The notes under the pieces were generated by a model. It worked only from the letters and a program-made list of their open reading frames with translations. It ran no database searches and was not told where the DNA came from. Positions 25,719 to 35,158 of a DNA stretch of 64,000 bases are shown in pieces. Position 1 is the stretch's first letter. The number at the start of each line of letters is the position of its first letter. The translations under genes and the position numbers were made by a program. Origin of the DNA: Alphaproteobacteria bacterium (GTDB lineage: Bacteria; Pseudomonadota; Alphaproteobacteria; JANQMY01); the NCBI GenBank assembly GCA_028289425.1, contig JANQPL010000003.1, forward strand, positions 280,407-344,406, read 5' to 3'.

Positions 25719-26777
25719 ATGCCGCACAAACCGACCCGCTCAGCCAATGCAATACGCTTCCTCGGCAGCGTCTGCCTCATGATTGCGGCCGCCGGGGCGA
25801 CAGCGGCATCGGCGGCAGACGGGCCGCCGCCTTATGATTGGTACGCCTGCGAGGACGAGGCTCGCCGGCTCGAGCTCCAAGAAAAAATCCCCAAACTATT
25901 GCTCACGGCGGTCACTTACACCGAGACCGGCCGACGTGGCCCGCAAGGCCAAAAAATCATGTCTTGGCCTTGGACACTTCATGCCGAGGGCAAGAGTCTA
26001 CATTTCCGCACCAAGGAAGACGCCGTAAACGCTGTTCGAGCCCTGATGGACCGCGGTGTCCGGAACATCGATGTCGGCTGTATGCAGATCAATCTGCGCT
26101 ACCATCCGCAAGCCTTCACAAGCGTCGAAGAAGCACTCGATCCGCTGGCCAATCTGTCTTATGGCGTCGCATTCCTGAAACGCCTGCAAGCGCGCCATAA
26201 AGGGTGGCCGGCCGCCATTCAAAACTATCATTCCGCGAACAAATCCGTGAACCAGGTCTATCGCAAAAAAGTGTTCTCGATCTGGGATCAGCTTCGGCGG
26301 CGCTCGGAGCGCGATCGGGCCCGAAACGACGTTTCGGCACTACCGCCGCCGACCCACCAAAACGAAATCGCATTTAGCGACCGAGCGCGCTCTGCAAGAG
26401 GAGAAACGCTGCTTGGTCGGCGTGAAAACCGAAAGGCTTGGACGTTACAAAATCCGGGCTTGAACGATCAGCCGCCCATTAGAGAATCCATGCGTCGCCG
26501 CCCGCTAGAGCCCCTTCCGTTTCATACGCAGCTTCCACACGCGCAATTTGTCATTGCGCTCGCACCGCAACGTTTTGAACCCAGGACAGAAGAGGCTATC
26601 GCGCGGGCGGACAATCCGGTTCGACTGACAGCCGACGATGATGGCCGCCTAACACTGTCGCATTTGGTCCGAATCACCAAAAAGGGTAGGCCCCACGCGG
26701 AGGCGACCAGGACAGCTCCGTTGGAAGCCTTGACCCCAGCTGCTGGGGTGCGTATGCAAGATAATGGCAGTTTTTAA
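25719..26777 (+). CDS. Lytic transglycosylase (SLT-like domain)
   Basis: 352 residues from the ATG at 25719; a TTG at 25686 with GAGAGG before it is an alternative. Signal peptide or N-terminal anchor ('FLGSVCLMIAAAGATAASAADG'). The SLT-like domain covers about residues 50-190, with the catalytic Glu in 'LLTAVTYTETGRRG', then 'VGCMQINLRYHPQAF', 'NLSYGVAFLKRL' and 'WPAAIQNYHSAN'. It would cut peptidoglycan between MurNAc and GlcNAc in the periplasm. The C-terminal 160 residues are charged and low in recognisable structure. It stands alone; cell-wall remodelling for an envelope machine is possible. Confidence 0.83.
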   Translation: MPHKPTRSANAIRFLGSVCLMIAAAGATAASAADGPPPYDWYACEDEARRLELQEKIPKLLLTAVTYTETGRRGPQGQKIMSWPWTLHAEGKSLHFRTKEDAVNAVRALMDRGVRNIDVGCMQINLRYHPQAFTSVEEALDPLANLSYGVAFLKRLQARHKGWPAAIQNYHSANKSVNQVYRKKVFSIWDQLRRRSERDRARNDVSALPPPTHQNEIAFSDRARSARGETLLGRRENRKAWTLQNPGLNDQPPIRESMRRRPLEPLPFHTQLPHAQFVIALAPQRFEPRTEEAIARADNPVRLTADDDGRLTLSHLVRITKKGRPHAEATRTAPLEALTPAAGVRMQDNGSF

Positions 26778-26942
26778 GGGATTTCCGATAACCAACCAAA
26801 TGGGTCGGCAGAGAATCATAAAAACGACACCTATTTTGAAGATAGTCCGGAAAATCCTGCGGGGGGTGGGCCAAACGGCCGGATCCAGGAGCGTTGCTTT
26901 CAGACTAGCGTAAGATGCACAGACTCAAGAACCGGCGAGCCA

Positions 26943-27872
26943 ATGGCCCTTTTCGAATCGTCTAAGCAGAAATTCCGTACCGCGATGGTTACGGGCAAAT
27001 CGCCCGTCGCCGACAAGCTCAAAAACGCGGCATTGTCCCGCCTTAAAAAAACACCAAAAGAGCCTCCCCCCGGCCCCGACAAACCGCGCACAACACTAGA
27101 CCACCGCACCATATTCATTTCGGACACACATCTGGGCACACGCGGCTGCAAGGCCGAGCTGCTGGCCGATTTCCTGCGGCACAATGAATGCAAAACGCTC
27201 TACCTGGTAGGCGATATCATCGATGGCTGGCGGCTACAGCGGTCCTGGTATTGGCCCCAGTCGCACAATGATGTGGTGCAGGAATTGCTCAAGAAGGCGC
27301 GCAAAGGGACGAAGGTCGTCTACATCCCCGGAAACCACGACGAAGCGTTGCGTGAATATGCCGATCTGAGTTTTGGCGACATCGACATGCGCAATGAAGA
27401 CATATTCGAATGCGCCGACGGGCGACGGTTTCTGGTGTTGCATGGCGACCACTTTGACGGTGTCGTCAAATATGCCAAATGGCTCGCAGTATTGGGCGAC
27501 TGGGCCTATACCTCTGCCATGGTGTTGAGTGACGGCGTGAATGTGGTGCGCCGAAATTTCGGATTGCCCTATTGGTCTTTGTCCGCATACCTCAAACACA
27601 AAGTGAAAAACGCCGTCGAATATATCGGCAATTATGAAACCGCATTGGCCCGCGAGGCCCGCGCACGCAATGTGGACGGCGTGATCTGCGGCCATATCCA
27701 CCATGCGGAGATCAGGCCGATCGGCGACATCCTGTACTGCAACGATGGCGACTGGGTTGAAAGTTGCACGGCGCTTGTGGAAGATAAGGAGGGCAGCCTT
27801 TCGATCATGCGTTGGACCAAGCTTGGCGGCGCAGTCGAAGAGAGTACGGAAGAAAGCCAAGCCGCCGCCTAG
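26943..27872 (+). CDS. plcP: PlcP-like metallophosphoesterase (phospholipase C for lipid remodelling)
   Basis: 309 residues. A complete calcineurin-type metal site is seen: 'ISDTHLG' (Asp61, His63), 'VGDIIDGWRLQRSWYWPQSHNDV', 'YIPGNHDE', 'LHGDHFD' and 'CGHIHHAE'. This matches the proteins annotated as UDP-2,3-diacylglucosamine pyrophosphatase but shown in rhizobia and marine bacteria to be PlcP, which removes phospholipid headgroups to give diacylglycerol. The next gene is an Agt-like glycosyltransferase, the usual partner that rebuilds glycolipids. The N-terminal 50 basic residues are an extension. I see no Pho box upstream. Confidence 0.75.
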   Translation: MALFESSKQKFRTAMVTGKSPVADKLKNAALSRLKKTPKEPPPGPDKPRTTLDHRTIFISDTHLGTRGCKAELLADFLRHNECKTLYLVGDIIDGWRLQRSWYWPQSHNDVVQELLKKARKGTKVVYIPGNHDEALREYADLSFGDIDMRNEDIFECADGRRFLVLHGDHFDGVVKYAKWLAVLGDWAYTSAMVLSDGVNVVRRNFGLPYWSLSAYLKHKVKNAVEYIGNYETALAREARARNVDGVICGHIHHAEIRPIGDILYCNDGDWVESCTALVEDKEGSLSIMRWTKLGGAVEESTEESQAAA

Positions 27873-27898
27873 GCGAGCGGGCGTGTTGATGTAGCGAC

Positions 27899-28984
27899 AT
27901 GACGATCACGGAATTTTCCCAGGCAAAATGGACACCGGACAGCCGGTCTCAGAATGGACACCGCAAGAGACGGGTCTTGGTGGCGACCGATGCGTGGAAG
28001 CCGCAAATCAATGGTGTTGTCCGCACCCTTGATATCTTGGGCAAAGAGCTCGAGAAGATCGACATCGAGATCAAATATCTCGAGCCCGGATTGTTCAGCA
28101 CACTGCCGTTACCGTCTTATCCCGAAATCAAGCTGGCCCTGAACCCGTGGTGGCACACGCCCGACATTATTCGGGAGTTTGGTCCGGATGCGATCCATAT
28201 CGCAACCGAAGGGCCTATTGGATTGGCAGCGCGCCGGTACTGCCTTCAAAATGGCCGCGCCTTCACCACGTCGTTTCATACGCGGTTCCCCGAATACATC
28301 CACGCGCGCACCGGCCTGCCGCCCCATTGGTTTTACAAATATCTCCAATGGTTTCACGGGCCGACGTCCGGGCTCATGGTGACCACAAGCACCCTCATGA
28401 AAGAATTGGAAGGCTATGGCTTTGCGAACCTTCGCCTGTGGGAGCGGGGGGTCGATCTTGACCTGTTTCGGCCGCAGGATAAGTCCTGGCTCAAATTGTC
28501 CCGGCCGATATGGTCTTATGTGGGCCGCGTGGCAGTTGAAAAGAACCTTGAAGCGTTCCTCGATCTCGATTTGCCGGGGTCAAAGATGATTGTGGGCGAC
28601 GGCCCCCAATTGGCCAGCTTGAAAGAGCAATACCCGCACGTCCATTTCACGGGGCCGAAGACCGGTCAGGAGCTGAGCGCGTACTACGCCGCAAGCGATT
28701 GTTTCGTTTTTCCCAGCAAAACCGACACTTTTGGTCTGGTGATCCTTGAGGCCCTGGCCAGCGGTGTGCCGGTCGCCGCCTATCCGGTCCAGGGCCCCAA
28801 CAACATTATCGGCGACCGCCCTGTGGGCGCACTGAATGAAGATTTGCGCGCCGCCTGCATGGCCGCGCTTCAAATCGACCCGGCCCGCTGCCGCGAATAC
28901 GCATTGCGCTTCTCGTGGAGTGCATGTACAGAGCAGTTCGTCGGCAATCTGGCTTTCCAGGAAAGCAGTGCCCGCGCGGCCTAA
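27899..28984 (+). CDS. agt: Agt-like family 4 glycosyltransferase
   Basis: 361 residues, GT-B fold: 'RVLVATDAWKPQINGVVRTLDILGKELE' at the start, nucleotide-sugar binding part 'FPSKTDTFGLVILEALASGVPVAAYPVQGP' near the end with the EX7E-like pattern. It lies 26 bases after the PlcP-like gene. In known systems the partner converts diacylglycerol from PlcP to glucosyl- or glucuronosyl-diacylglycerol during phosphate limitation. The gene pair is the main reason for the specific call; the sugar used is not predictable. Confidence 0.75.
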   Translation: MTITEFSQAKWTPDSRSQNGHRKRRVLVATDAWKPQINGVVRTLDILGKELEKIDIEIKYLEPGLFSTLPLPSYPEIKLALNPWWHTPDIIREFGPDAIHIATEGPIGLAARRYCLQNGRAFTTSFHTRFPEYIHARTGLPPHWFYKYLQWFHGPTSGLMVTTSTLMKELEGYGFANLRLWERGVDLDLFRPQDKSWLKLSRPIWSYVGRVAVEKNLEAFLDLDLPGSKMIVGDGPQLASLKEQYPHVHFTGPKTGQELSAYYAASDCFVFPSKTDTFGLVILEALASGVPVAAYPVQGPNNIIGDRPVGALNEDLRAACMAALQIDPARCREYALRFSWSACTEQFVGNLAFQESSARAA

Positions 28985-29027
28985 CGCCGCCTTTTTCAGA
29001 ACTCGTTACAGTAAGGCGCTCCATCGC

Positions 29028-30872
29028 ATGGACTTGCGGAATATTGCCATTATCGCGCATGTGGATCATGGCAAGACCACACTCGTCGATCAGCTGCTCA
29101 AACAGAGCGGGACCTTTCGCGAAAACCAAACGGTTGCGGAACGCGCGATGGATTCCAACGATCTGGAGCGCGAGCGCGGCATCACCATTCTGGCAAAATG
29201 CACCAGTGTGGAATGGGCCGGCACCGGGACACCGACACGCATCAACATTGTCGACACGCCGGGGCATGCGGATTTTGGCGGCGAAGTGGAACGCATCCTG
29301 TCCATGGTGGACGGCGTTATTCTCTTAGTAGATGCCGCTGAAGGCCCCATGCCGCAAACCAAATTCGTCACATCTAAAGCGTTGCGCCTGGGTCTCAAAC
29401 CAATCGTTGTCATCAACAAGATCGACCGCCAAGACGCGCGCCCCGACGAAGTGCATGAAGAGGTCTTTGATCTTTTTGCCGCCTTGGACGCAGATGAAGA
29501 ACAGCTGGACTTCCCTCTGCTTTATGCATCCGGGCGGGACGGATGGGCCACCACAGACCTGCAACACGCAAACAATGATCTAGCACCGCTGTTCGCCTGC
29601 ATAATCGAAAACGTGCCGCCGCCTCGCCTGATTGAGCGCGCGACGGAGGCGCCGTTCCGAATGTTGGCGACAACGGTTGAACGCGACCCGTATCTGGGGC
29701 GGGTCCTTACCGGCCGGATCGATCAAGGAATCGTGAAGCCAAACCAAACAATCAAGGCACTGAGTATTTCGGGTGAGCAAATCGAAACAGGGCGGGTCAC
29801 GCGCGTCCTCGCATTTCGTGGACTTACGCGACAGCCCATTGAGGAAGGAGACGCGGGTGACATTGTCGCCATTGCCGGTCTGTCCGAGGCCACCGTGGCC
29901 CATACGCTGTGCGATCCGGCCGTCACGGAGACAATAGCTGCAAATCCTATCGATCCGCCGACCCTCGCGGTAACTTTTTCGATCAACGACTCGCCGCTGG
30001 CCGGTCGCGACGGCAGCAAAGTGCAGTCCCGCGTCATCGAAGAGCGACTAATGCGCGAAGCAGAAGGGAATGTAGCCATTCAGGTGACGCGTACGGAAGA
30101 AAAGGATGCCTTCGAAGTCTCCGGCCGCGGTGAACTGCAGATCGGCATATTGGTCGAAACCATGCGGCGCGAAGGCTTTGAGCTTTCCATCAGCCGGCCG
30201 CGGGTCATCTTTCGAAAGGACCCGAAAACGGGCAAGCGCCTTGAGCCGATCGAAGAGGTCGTCATTGATGTAGATGACGATTACACCGGCGTGATCATCG
30301 AAAAGCTCACCGCGCGCAAAGGCAGCTTGGAAGACATGCGTCCCACCGGTGGCGGGAAGACCAGGTTGACGCTTCACGTCCCCTCCCGCGGTCTGGTGGG
30401 ATATCACGGGGAATTCCTAACCGATACCCGCGGTACAGGCGTGATGAACCGGCTATTCCATTCTTACGATGTATATCGCGGCCCAATCAGCGGTCGCACC
30501 AATGGCGTTCTCGTCTCTAAGGAACAGGGAAAGGCGGTTCCCTATGCTCTGTGGAACTTGGAAGAAAGGGGCACGATGTTCATTGCTCCGGGTACAGATG
30601 TCTATCAGGGCATGATTATTGGCGAGAATGCCCGCTCGAATGATCTGGACGTGAATCCGTTAAAGGCGAAACAACTGACCAATATTCGCGCGGCCGGTAA
30701 AGACGACGCCGTGCGGGTGACACCTCCCCGACTGCTGGCCCTGGAAGAGGCCATTGCCTATGTGGCGGATGATGAGCTGGTCGAAGTGACACCAAACTTC
30801 GTCCGTTTAAGGAAGCGCGAATTGCTGCCCCACATGCGAAAACGCGCCCAGAAGGAAGAAGCCGCAAGCTAA
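29028..30872 (+). CDS. typA: Translational GTPase TypA/BipA
   Basis: 614 residues from the ATG at 29028 (AAGGCG upstream); longer readings would run into the glycosyltransferase gene. All GTPase motifs are seen: '[15 protein letters not shown]' (G1), 'RERGITIL' (G2), '[14 protein letters not shown]' (G3) and 'NKIDR' (G4). EF-G-like domains follow, then the BipA-specific C-terminal domain ('[21 protein letters not shown]'). Ribosome-binding, involved in large-subunit assembly at low temperature and in stress. Length is normal. It starts 43 bp after the upstream gene, with no clear terminator between. Confidence 0.95.
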   Translation: MDLRNIAIIAHVDHGKTTLVDQLLKQSGTFRENQTVAERAMDSNDLERERGITILAKCTSVEWAGTGTPTRINIVDTPGHADFGGEVERILSMVDGVILLVDAAEGPMPQTKFVTSKALRLGLKPIVVINKIDRQDARPDEVHEEVFDLFAALDADEEQLDFPLLYASGRDGWATTDLQHANNDLAPLFACIIENVPPPRLIERATEAPFRMLATTVERDPYLGRVLTGRIDQGIVKPNQTIKALSISGEQIETGRVTRVLAFRGLTRQPIEEGDAGDIVAIAGLSEATVAHTLCDPAVTETIAANPIDPPTLAVTFSINDSPLAGRDGSKVQSRVIEERLMREAEGNVAIQVTRTEEKDAFEVSGRGELQIGILVETMRREGFELSISRPRVIFRKDPKTGKRLEPIEEVVIDVDDDYTGVIIEKLTARKGSLEDMRPTGGGKTRLTLHVPSRGLVGYHGEFLTDTRGTGVMNRLFHSYDVYRGPISGRTNGVLVSKEQGKAVPYALWNLEERGTMFIAPGTDVYQGMIIGENARSNDLDVNPLKAKQLTNIRAAGKDDAVRVTPPRLLALEEAIAYVADDELVEVTPNFVRLRKRELLPHMRKRAQKEEAAS

Positions 30873-31060
30873 ACCTGACAAGCAGCGCGGCAAGGGCGAT
30901 AACCTAAAAGAGTTACCAATAATCATTCTATTTTGAGTTGATCCTCGGCGAATGATTGGTGTAGGTATGGCGACCAATTGCGTTGCCCGGCGTGTTCACC
31001 CCACGCGTCATCGATTGATTTTGGGGCAACTCCTGTCCTTTTCCGTGGAGACTCGTGCTT

Positions 31061-31450
31061 ATGGTTCATCCGGTGGACGCATTTGTTGGGCAGAAGCTGC
31101 GCAATCGTCGATGGATGATGGGGCTCACCCAGCAAAAACTTGCGGATATGGTGGGCGTCCGGTTTCAGCAAATCCAGAAATATGAGAGCGGGGTCAACCG
31201 GGTCAGCGCAAGCCGTTTGTGGGATCTGAGTCAAGCATTGGATGTTTCGGTCGGGTTCTTCTTTGACGGATATCAGGGCGACATGCCTGGCGAAAACCCT
31301 GATGCGGCCATACCGGAAGCGGGCATCATGAATCATAAAGAGACGATAGATTTGGTGCGTGCCTATTATGGGATTGATCCCCCTGCCCGCTCCTGTCTTC
31401 TTGAACTCATGAAGACCTTAACCGCGGATCAGAACCAGCAGATGGCTTGA
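31061..31450 (+). CDS. XRE family transcriptional regulator (SinR-like)
   Basis: 129 residues from the ATG at 31061 (GGAG about ten bases upstream; a GTG six bases earlier is possible). The helix-turn-helix covers residues 10-65: 'VGQKLRNRRWMMGLTQQKLADMVGVRFQQIQKYESGVNRVSASRL'. The C-terminal tail ends in 'ELMKTLTA'. This is the common alphaproteobacterial type of short XRE regulator that controls development, quorum or biofilm genes in several relatives; targets here are unknown. The dyad AATCATTC-N21-GAATGATT (30921-30957) upstream may be its own operator. Confidence 0.85.
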   Translation: MVHPVDAFVGQKLRNRRWMMGLTQQKLADMVGVRFQQIQKYESGVNRVSASRLWDLSQALDVSVGFFFDGYQGDMPGENPDAAIPEAGIMNHKETIDLVRAYYGIDPPARSCLLELMKTLTADQNQQMA

Positions 31451-31512
31451 GCTTGTTGGGGGAATAAGGCAGGGTCGTACAACCAATCGCAACGCCCTGA
31501 GATATTCGCAAT

Positions 31513-32316
31513 ATGACAACTCATGCCTCGTTCGCGGCATTCGCTGAAACCCTCGCCGACGCTGCGCGGGAAAAGACGCTTCCCCATTTTCGAAAAAATG
31601 TCGCCGTGCAGAACAAGGCGGCAGGCGCTGAATTCGATCCGGTGACATTGGCCGATCAGGAATCCGAATTGGCAATCCGCAAGCTAATTAACGAACACCA
31701 TCCCGATCACGGGATTTTGGGCGAAGAACATGGCTTTGAGAAAGGGACAAGTGATTACACCTGGGTGCTGGACCCCATAGACGGCACACGAGCTTTCATT
31801 TCAGGCATTCCCCTGTGGGGAACTCTGATCGCCCTCCACAACGGTGAAATGCCGGTGGTGGGTGTGATGGATCAACCTTATATCGGAGAACGCTTCGTTG
31901 GAGTCGATGACACGGCCTACTTTTCACGCGCCGGAGAACGCACGCAGTTAAAGACCCGGCCTTGCGAGTCGTTGAAGGACGCCATTTTTAGCACCACGGC
32001 ACCAGAGCTGTTTTACAGCGCTGCAGAGAAGGAAGCCTTTTCCATGCTTCATGGAAGCGCCCGCCTGACCCGTTTCGGATGCGACTGCTATGCATACTGT
32101 CTGGTTGCCGCCGGCGGAATTGATCTGGTGGCGGAAGTGGGCTTGAAGCCTTACGACATTCAGGCGCTCATTCCTATTGTCACCGGTGCGGGCGGCGTCA
32201 TCACTGATTGGCAGGGTGGGCCTGCCGACGATGGCGGCCAAGTGGTCGCTGCCGCAACACCCGCCTTGCACGCAGAAGTGCTTTCCATTCTCAAGCCTCT
32301 TGCGGCATCGCATTAG
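31513..32316 (+). CDS. hisN: Histidinol-phosphatase (inositol monophosphatase family)
   Basis: 267 residues of the IMPase fold. Metal-binding motifs in order: 'FDPVTLADQESE', 'GEEHG', 'WVLDPIDGTRAF', and near the end 'GLKPYDIQALIPIVTGAGGVITDW'. The spacing and 'GIPLWGTLIAL' segment fit the HisN subgroup, which dephosphorylates L-histidinol phosphate in the cytoplasm in organisms lacking other types. A general inositol or nucleotide phosphatase is the alternative. No other his gene is near. The 3' end overlaps the convergent hydrolase gene by 26 bases. Confidence 0.82.
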   Translation: MTTHASFAAFAETLADAAREKTLPHFRKNVAVQNKAAGAEFDPVTLADQESELAIRKLINEHHPDHGILGEEHGFEKGTSDYTWVLDPIDGTRAFISGIPLWGTLIALHNGEMPVVGVMDQPYIGERFVGVDDTAYFSRAGERTQLKTRPCESLKDAIFSTTAPELFYSAAEKEAFSMLHGSARLTRFGCDCYAYCLVAAGGIDLVAEVGLKPYDIQALIPIVTGAGGVITDWQGGPADDGGQVVAAATPALHAEVLSILKPLAASH

Positions 32317-33274
32317 CTTCCGCGGCTGGCGAAACAAACCGATCGAACTGCGTCCAGAACTCGGATCGAATGTCGTCGCGTTCCATGAGGATTTCGTGCT
32401 TCGCGCCCGACACTGTGCAGATCTCGCCCAGGGGGATGGCCTGCGCGACGGGTGCGTGCGTATCGCTGTCCGCGATCGTGTCGCCCTCAGCGCTCATGAT
32501 CAGGACAGGGCATTTGATTTTCGCAAGCGATTCCGGCGCACAAGCGTCTCGCATTGTGCGAAACGCCGCCGACAACCACCCCACCGTGGGCGCGCCAAGC
32601 GCAAGATCTTTTTCGGTGTTGATGAACGATTTGTACCGCTCAAATCGCCTCGCGTCCGACGTTACGGCGTTTTCTTCAAACTTCTCTTCCGTGGGATCGA
32701 TGCCAGCTCCGCCGGGGACAAACCGATCCTTCATGCCCAAACCGCTGCCCGCCCACGCGATGAAACGGGCGACCCATTTCGGAAATGGTTTTGTGTGTAC
32801 GCCCGTCATAGGCGCCACCAGAATCGCGCGGTCCACGATGCAGTCGGCTGACGCCAGGTAGCGAAGCGCGATGTTGCCTCCCATTGAATGGGCCAACAAG
32901 TAATAGGGCGCCGGACACGAGGGTATGACGAATTGTTTCACAAAGGCGTGCGCATCGGCATCGAACTCGGCGAAATCGTTCACATGCCCTTTGAATCGGT
33001 TTTCCTCCGCCCGGCTTGAGAGGCCCTGGCCGCGCCAATCCAATGTCGCAACAGCGAACCCCCTATCGATCAATTCCCCAATCACCTCGCCATATTTTTC
33101 GATAAACTCCGTACGCCCGCTGAATAACAGGATCGTCCCCTTCGAGCGCGCCGGATCGGCAGCCGGCCAATAGGCCGTCCGAATCTGTGCACTATCCACC
33201 GCCAACGATCCCACCGTGGTGCCCGGCGGCAGTTGCCCTCCTTCGATTTCGACGAGTTCATGGCTCCCCGTCAT
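32291..33274 (-). CDS. Alpha/beta hydrolase (PldB/monoacylglycerol-lipase type)
   Basis: 327 residues. Classic fold: 'GTILLFSGRTEFIEKYGEVIGELIDRGFAV' with the oxyanion region, 'TLDWRGQGLSSR', nucleophile elbow 'LLAHSMGGNIALRYL' (Ser), Asp in 'LIMSAEGDTIADSD', and His in 'SGAKHEILME'. The arrangement matches bacterial lysophospholipase L2 / monoglyceride lipases, probably cytoplasmic. Convergent with hisN, divergent from the carboxylase gene across a region with paired direct repeats. Confidence 0.87.
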   Translation of the reverse strand: MTGSHELVEIEGGQLPPGTTVGSLAVDSAQIRTAYWPAADPARSKGTILLFSGRTEFIEKYGEVIGELIDRGFAVATLDWRGQGLSSRAEENRFKGHVNDFAEFDADAHAFVKQFVIPSCPAPYYLLAHSMGGNIALRYLASADCIVDRAILVAPMTGVHTKPFPKWVARFIAWAGSGLGMKDRFVPGGAGIDPTEEKFEENAVTSDARRFERYKSFINTEKDLALGAPTVGWLSAAFRTMRDACAPESLAKIKCPVLIMSAEGDTIADSDTHAPVAQAIPLGEICTVSGAKHEILMERDDIRSEFWTQFDRFVSPAAEANAMPQEA

Positions 33275-33297
33275 GATCTTGCCCTTTCATTAAGACT

Positions 33298-33332
33298 GCC
33301 TGACGTCACGGGACATAAGGCCTGACGTGACG
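33298..33332. promoter_or_regulatory. Paired direct repeats between divergent genes
   Basis: GCCTGACGTCACG (33298-33310) and GCCTGACGTGACG (33320-33332) match at 12 of 13 bases with starts 22 bp apart, two helical turns. The first copy contains the palindrome TGACGTCA. They lie about 25-60 bp before the hydrolase start and 68 bp or more before the carboxylase start, suiting a dimer-binding regulator. Confidence 0.4.
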
Positions 33333-33399
33333 CCCCCAAACAGAAGCATTAAGATCGGACTCCCATACGCCACCAAGGAACCGGACGCAAGGAACCCCC

Positions 33400-34953
33400 A
33401 TGAGTTGGAAAGATCAGGTCAATGAGATTTATGCCAGACGCGCTCAAGCCAAGGAACAAGGCGGGGCCGACAGCGTCAAACGCCAACACGAAAAGGGCCG
33501 TCTGACCATTCGTGAACGAATCGATCGGGTCACGGATGCCAATTCCTTCAAAGAGCAGGGCATGTCCGCCGGCGCGCCCGAGTTTGACGACGCCGGAAAT
33601 CAGACCGGATTCTCGCCTGCCAACTACGTGATGGGCATGGCCAAAATCAACGGCCGCAACGTGGTGGTTGGCGGTGAGGACTTCACTCTCAAGGGTGGAT
33701 CGCCCAATGCAGCGGGTCTGCGCAAAAGTGTGTATGCGGAAGACATGGCACTGCACTACAAGGTACCGTTGGTGCGGATGCTCGAAGGGGGCGGCGGCAG
33801 CGTTGCGGGAAGTTCTAAACACCCCCGCCCACAAGGAGAGGCCGTCTTCGGCACACCCCGTTTCTTGTCAATCGCCAATATCCTGGGCCAAGTACCGGTG
33901 GCCTCTGCCGCGCTTGGCCCCGTAGCCGGATTCCCCGCTGCCCGTCTTGTCGCCTCACATTTCTCGGTCATGGTGGAAGGCATATCTCAAGTTCTGATTG
34001 GCGGCCCACAACTGGTGAAGCGTGCATTGGGGGAAGATCTGACCAAGGAGCAATTGGGCGGTACGGCCGTCCATCTCAAGAATGGCGTTGTGGACAACGC
34101 GGCAAAGACGGAGGAGGAAGCGTTTGAGCAAATCCGACAGTTCTTAAGCTACCTTCCGCAAAATGTTTGGCAGTTGCCGCCACACATCGACACAGGCGAC
34201 CGTCCGGACCGGTCCGAGGAAGCACTACTGGACATTGTTCCAAAAGACCGGCGCAAACCTTTCGCTATGCGCAAGGTCATCAAGCACATCGTCGACAAGG
34301 ACACCTTCTTCGAAACCGGACGCGCCTTCGGCCCGGGTCAAATCGTCGGGCTTGCGCGGCTGGATGGATATGCCGTGGGCATCCTGGCCAATGATTGCCG
34401 GTACTATGCTGGCGCCATGACGGCGGCAGGTGCTCAAAAAGTGCGCCGTTTTATCGACATGTGCAACGCCTTCCATTTGCCGATCGTAAGCTTGGTGGAC
34501 GAACCGGGCTTCATGATCGGTTCTGAGTCGGAATTGGCGGGGACGATCCGCTATGGCACGGCGGCTGTCGCCGCCGCCGTCCAATCGGTCGTGCCCTGGT
34601 CCAGCGTCATTGTTCGAAAAGCTTATGGTGTGGCCGCCGCAGCACACTTCGGCCCATACGGACATGTGATGTCCTGGCCGTCGGCCGAAAGCGGCGCCTT
34701 GCCGTTGGAAGGGGGCGTTGCCGTTGCGTTCGGCAGGGACATTGCGGCGGCAGACGATCCGGACGCAAAACGCGACGAATTGGAAGCACAACTCGCTGCC
34801 CGGCTTTCCCCGTTCCCGCGCGCCGAGAGTTTTTCGGTTCACGAACTAATCGACCCGCGGGAAACACGCCCCATGCTGTGCGATTGGATCAATTGGGTCC
34901 AACCCCGAATGGAAACATTGAAAACACCTTACACGCCCACAATCCGACCGTAG
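33400..34953 (+). CDS. Acyl-CoA carboxylase, carboxyltransferase (beta) subunit
   Basis: 517 residues with the two crotonase-like halves of biotin-dependent carboxyltransferases. N-half: 'EKGRLTIRERIDRVTDANSFKE', 'VVVGGEDFTLKGGS', 'RMLEGGGGSVAGSS'. C-half: 'RAFGPGQIVGLARLDGYAVGILAND', 'LVDEPGFMIGSESE' and 'SSVIVRKAYGVAAAAHFGP'. It would pass a carboxyl group from biotin to an acyl-CoA such as propionyl-, methylcrotonyl- or geranyl-CoA. No biotin-carboxylase subunit is nearby, so it must use one encoded elsewhere. Ribosome site AAGGAACC. Confidence 0.87.
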   Translation: MSWKDQVNEIYARRAQAKEQGGADSVKRQHEKGRLTIRERIDRVTDANSFKEQGMSAGAPEFDDAGNQTGFSPANYVMGMAKINGRNVVVGGEDFTLKGGSPNAAGLRKSVYAEDMALHYKVPLVRMLEGGGGSVAGSSKHPRPQGEAVFGTPRFLSIANILGQVPVASAALGPVAGFPAARLVASHFSVMVEGISQVLIGGPQLVKRALGEDLTKEQLGGTAVHLKNGVVDNAAKTEEEAFEQIRQFLSYLPQNVWQLPPHIDTGDRPDRSEEALLDIVPKDRRKPFAMRKVIKHIVDKDTFFETGRAFGPGQIVGLARLDGYAVGILANDCRYYAGAMTAAGAQKVRRFIDMCNAFHLPIVSLVDEPGFMIGSESELAGTIRYGTAAVAAAVQSVVPWSSVIVRKAYGVAAAAHFGPYGHVMSWPSAESGALPLEGGVAVAFGRDIAAADDPDAKRDELEAQLAARLSPFPRAESFSVHELIDPRETRPMLCDWINWVQPRMETLKTPYTPTIRP

Positions 34954-35023
34954 CGGTGTCGTGATTTGCTGGACCTAGCTGCGAAAACGGGTATCATCAA
35001 TCGACAGTACGGACAGAGCGGGC

Positions 35024-35044
35024 TTGGGCATTGACACTGCCCAA
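35024..35044. promoter_or_regulatory. Inverted repeat holding a TTGACA element
   Basis: TTGGGCA-TTGACAC-TGCCCAA: 7-bp perfect arms around a seven-base centre that contains the -35-like TTGACA. It lies about 115 bp before the secreted-protein gene. It could be an operator over a promoter; the matching -10 is poor. The rest of 34954-35158 shows nothing else. Confidence 0.3.
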
Positions 35045-35158
35045 CGTAAAGGGAACCGTGCGTACCAAAAAAGAGTAGGAAAGCGGAATCAAAGCCCGCC
35101 TTGCCCCAAAGAAGACGGCCGTTTGGCCATAGAACTATAAGCTTTTGGGGAGTATGAG

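Noticed and set aside
26778..26942. Pho box before the plcP-like gene
   Set aside because: No CTGTCAT-type direct repeats are visible.
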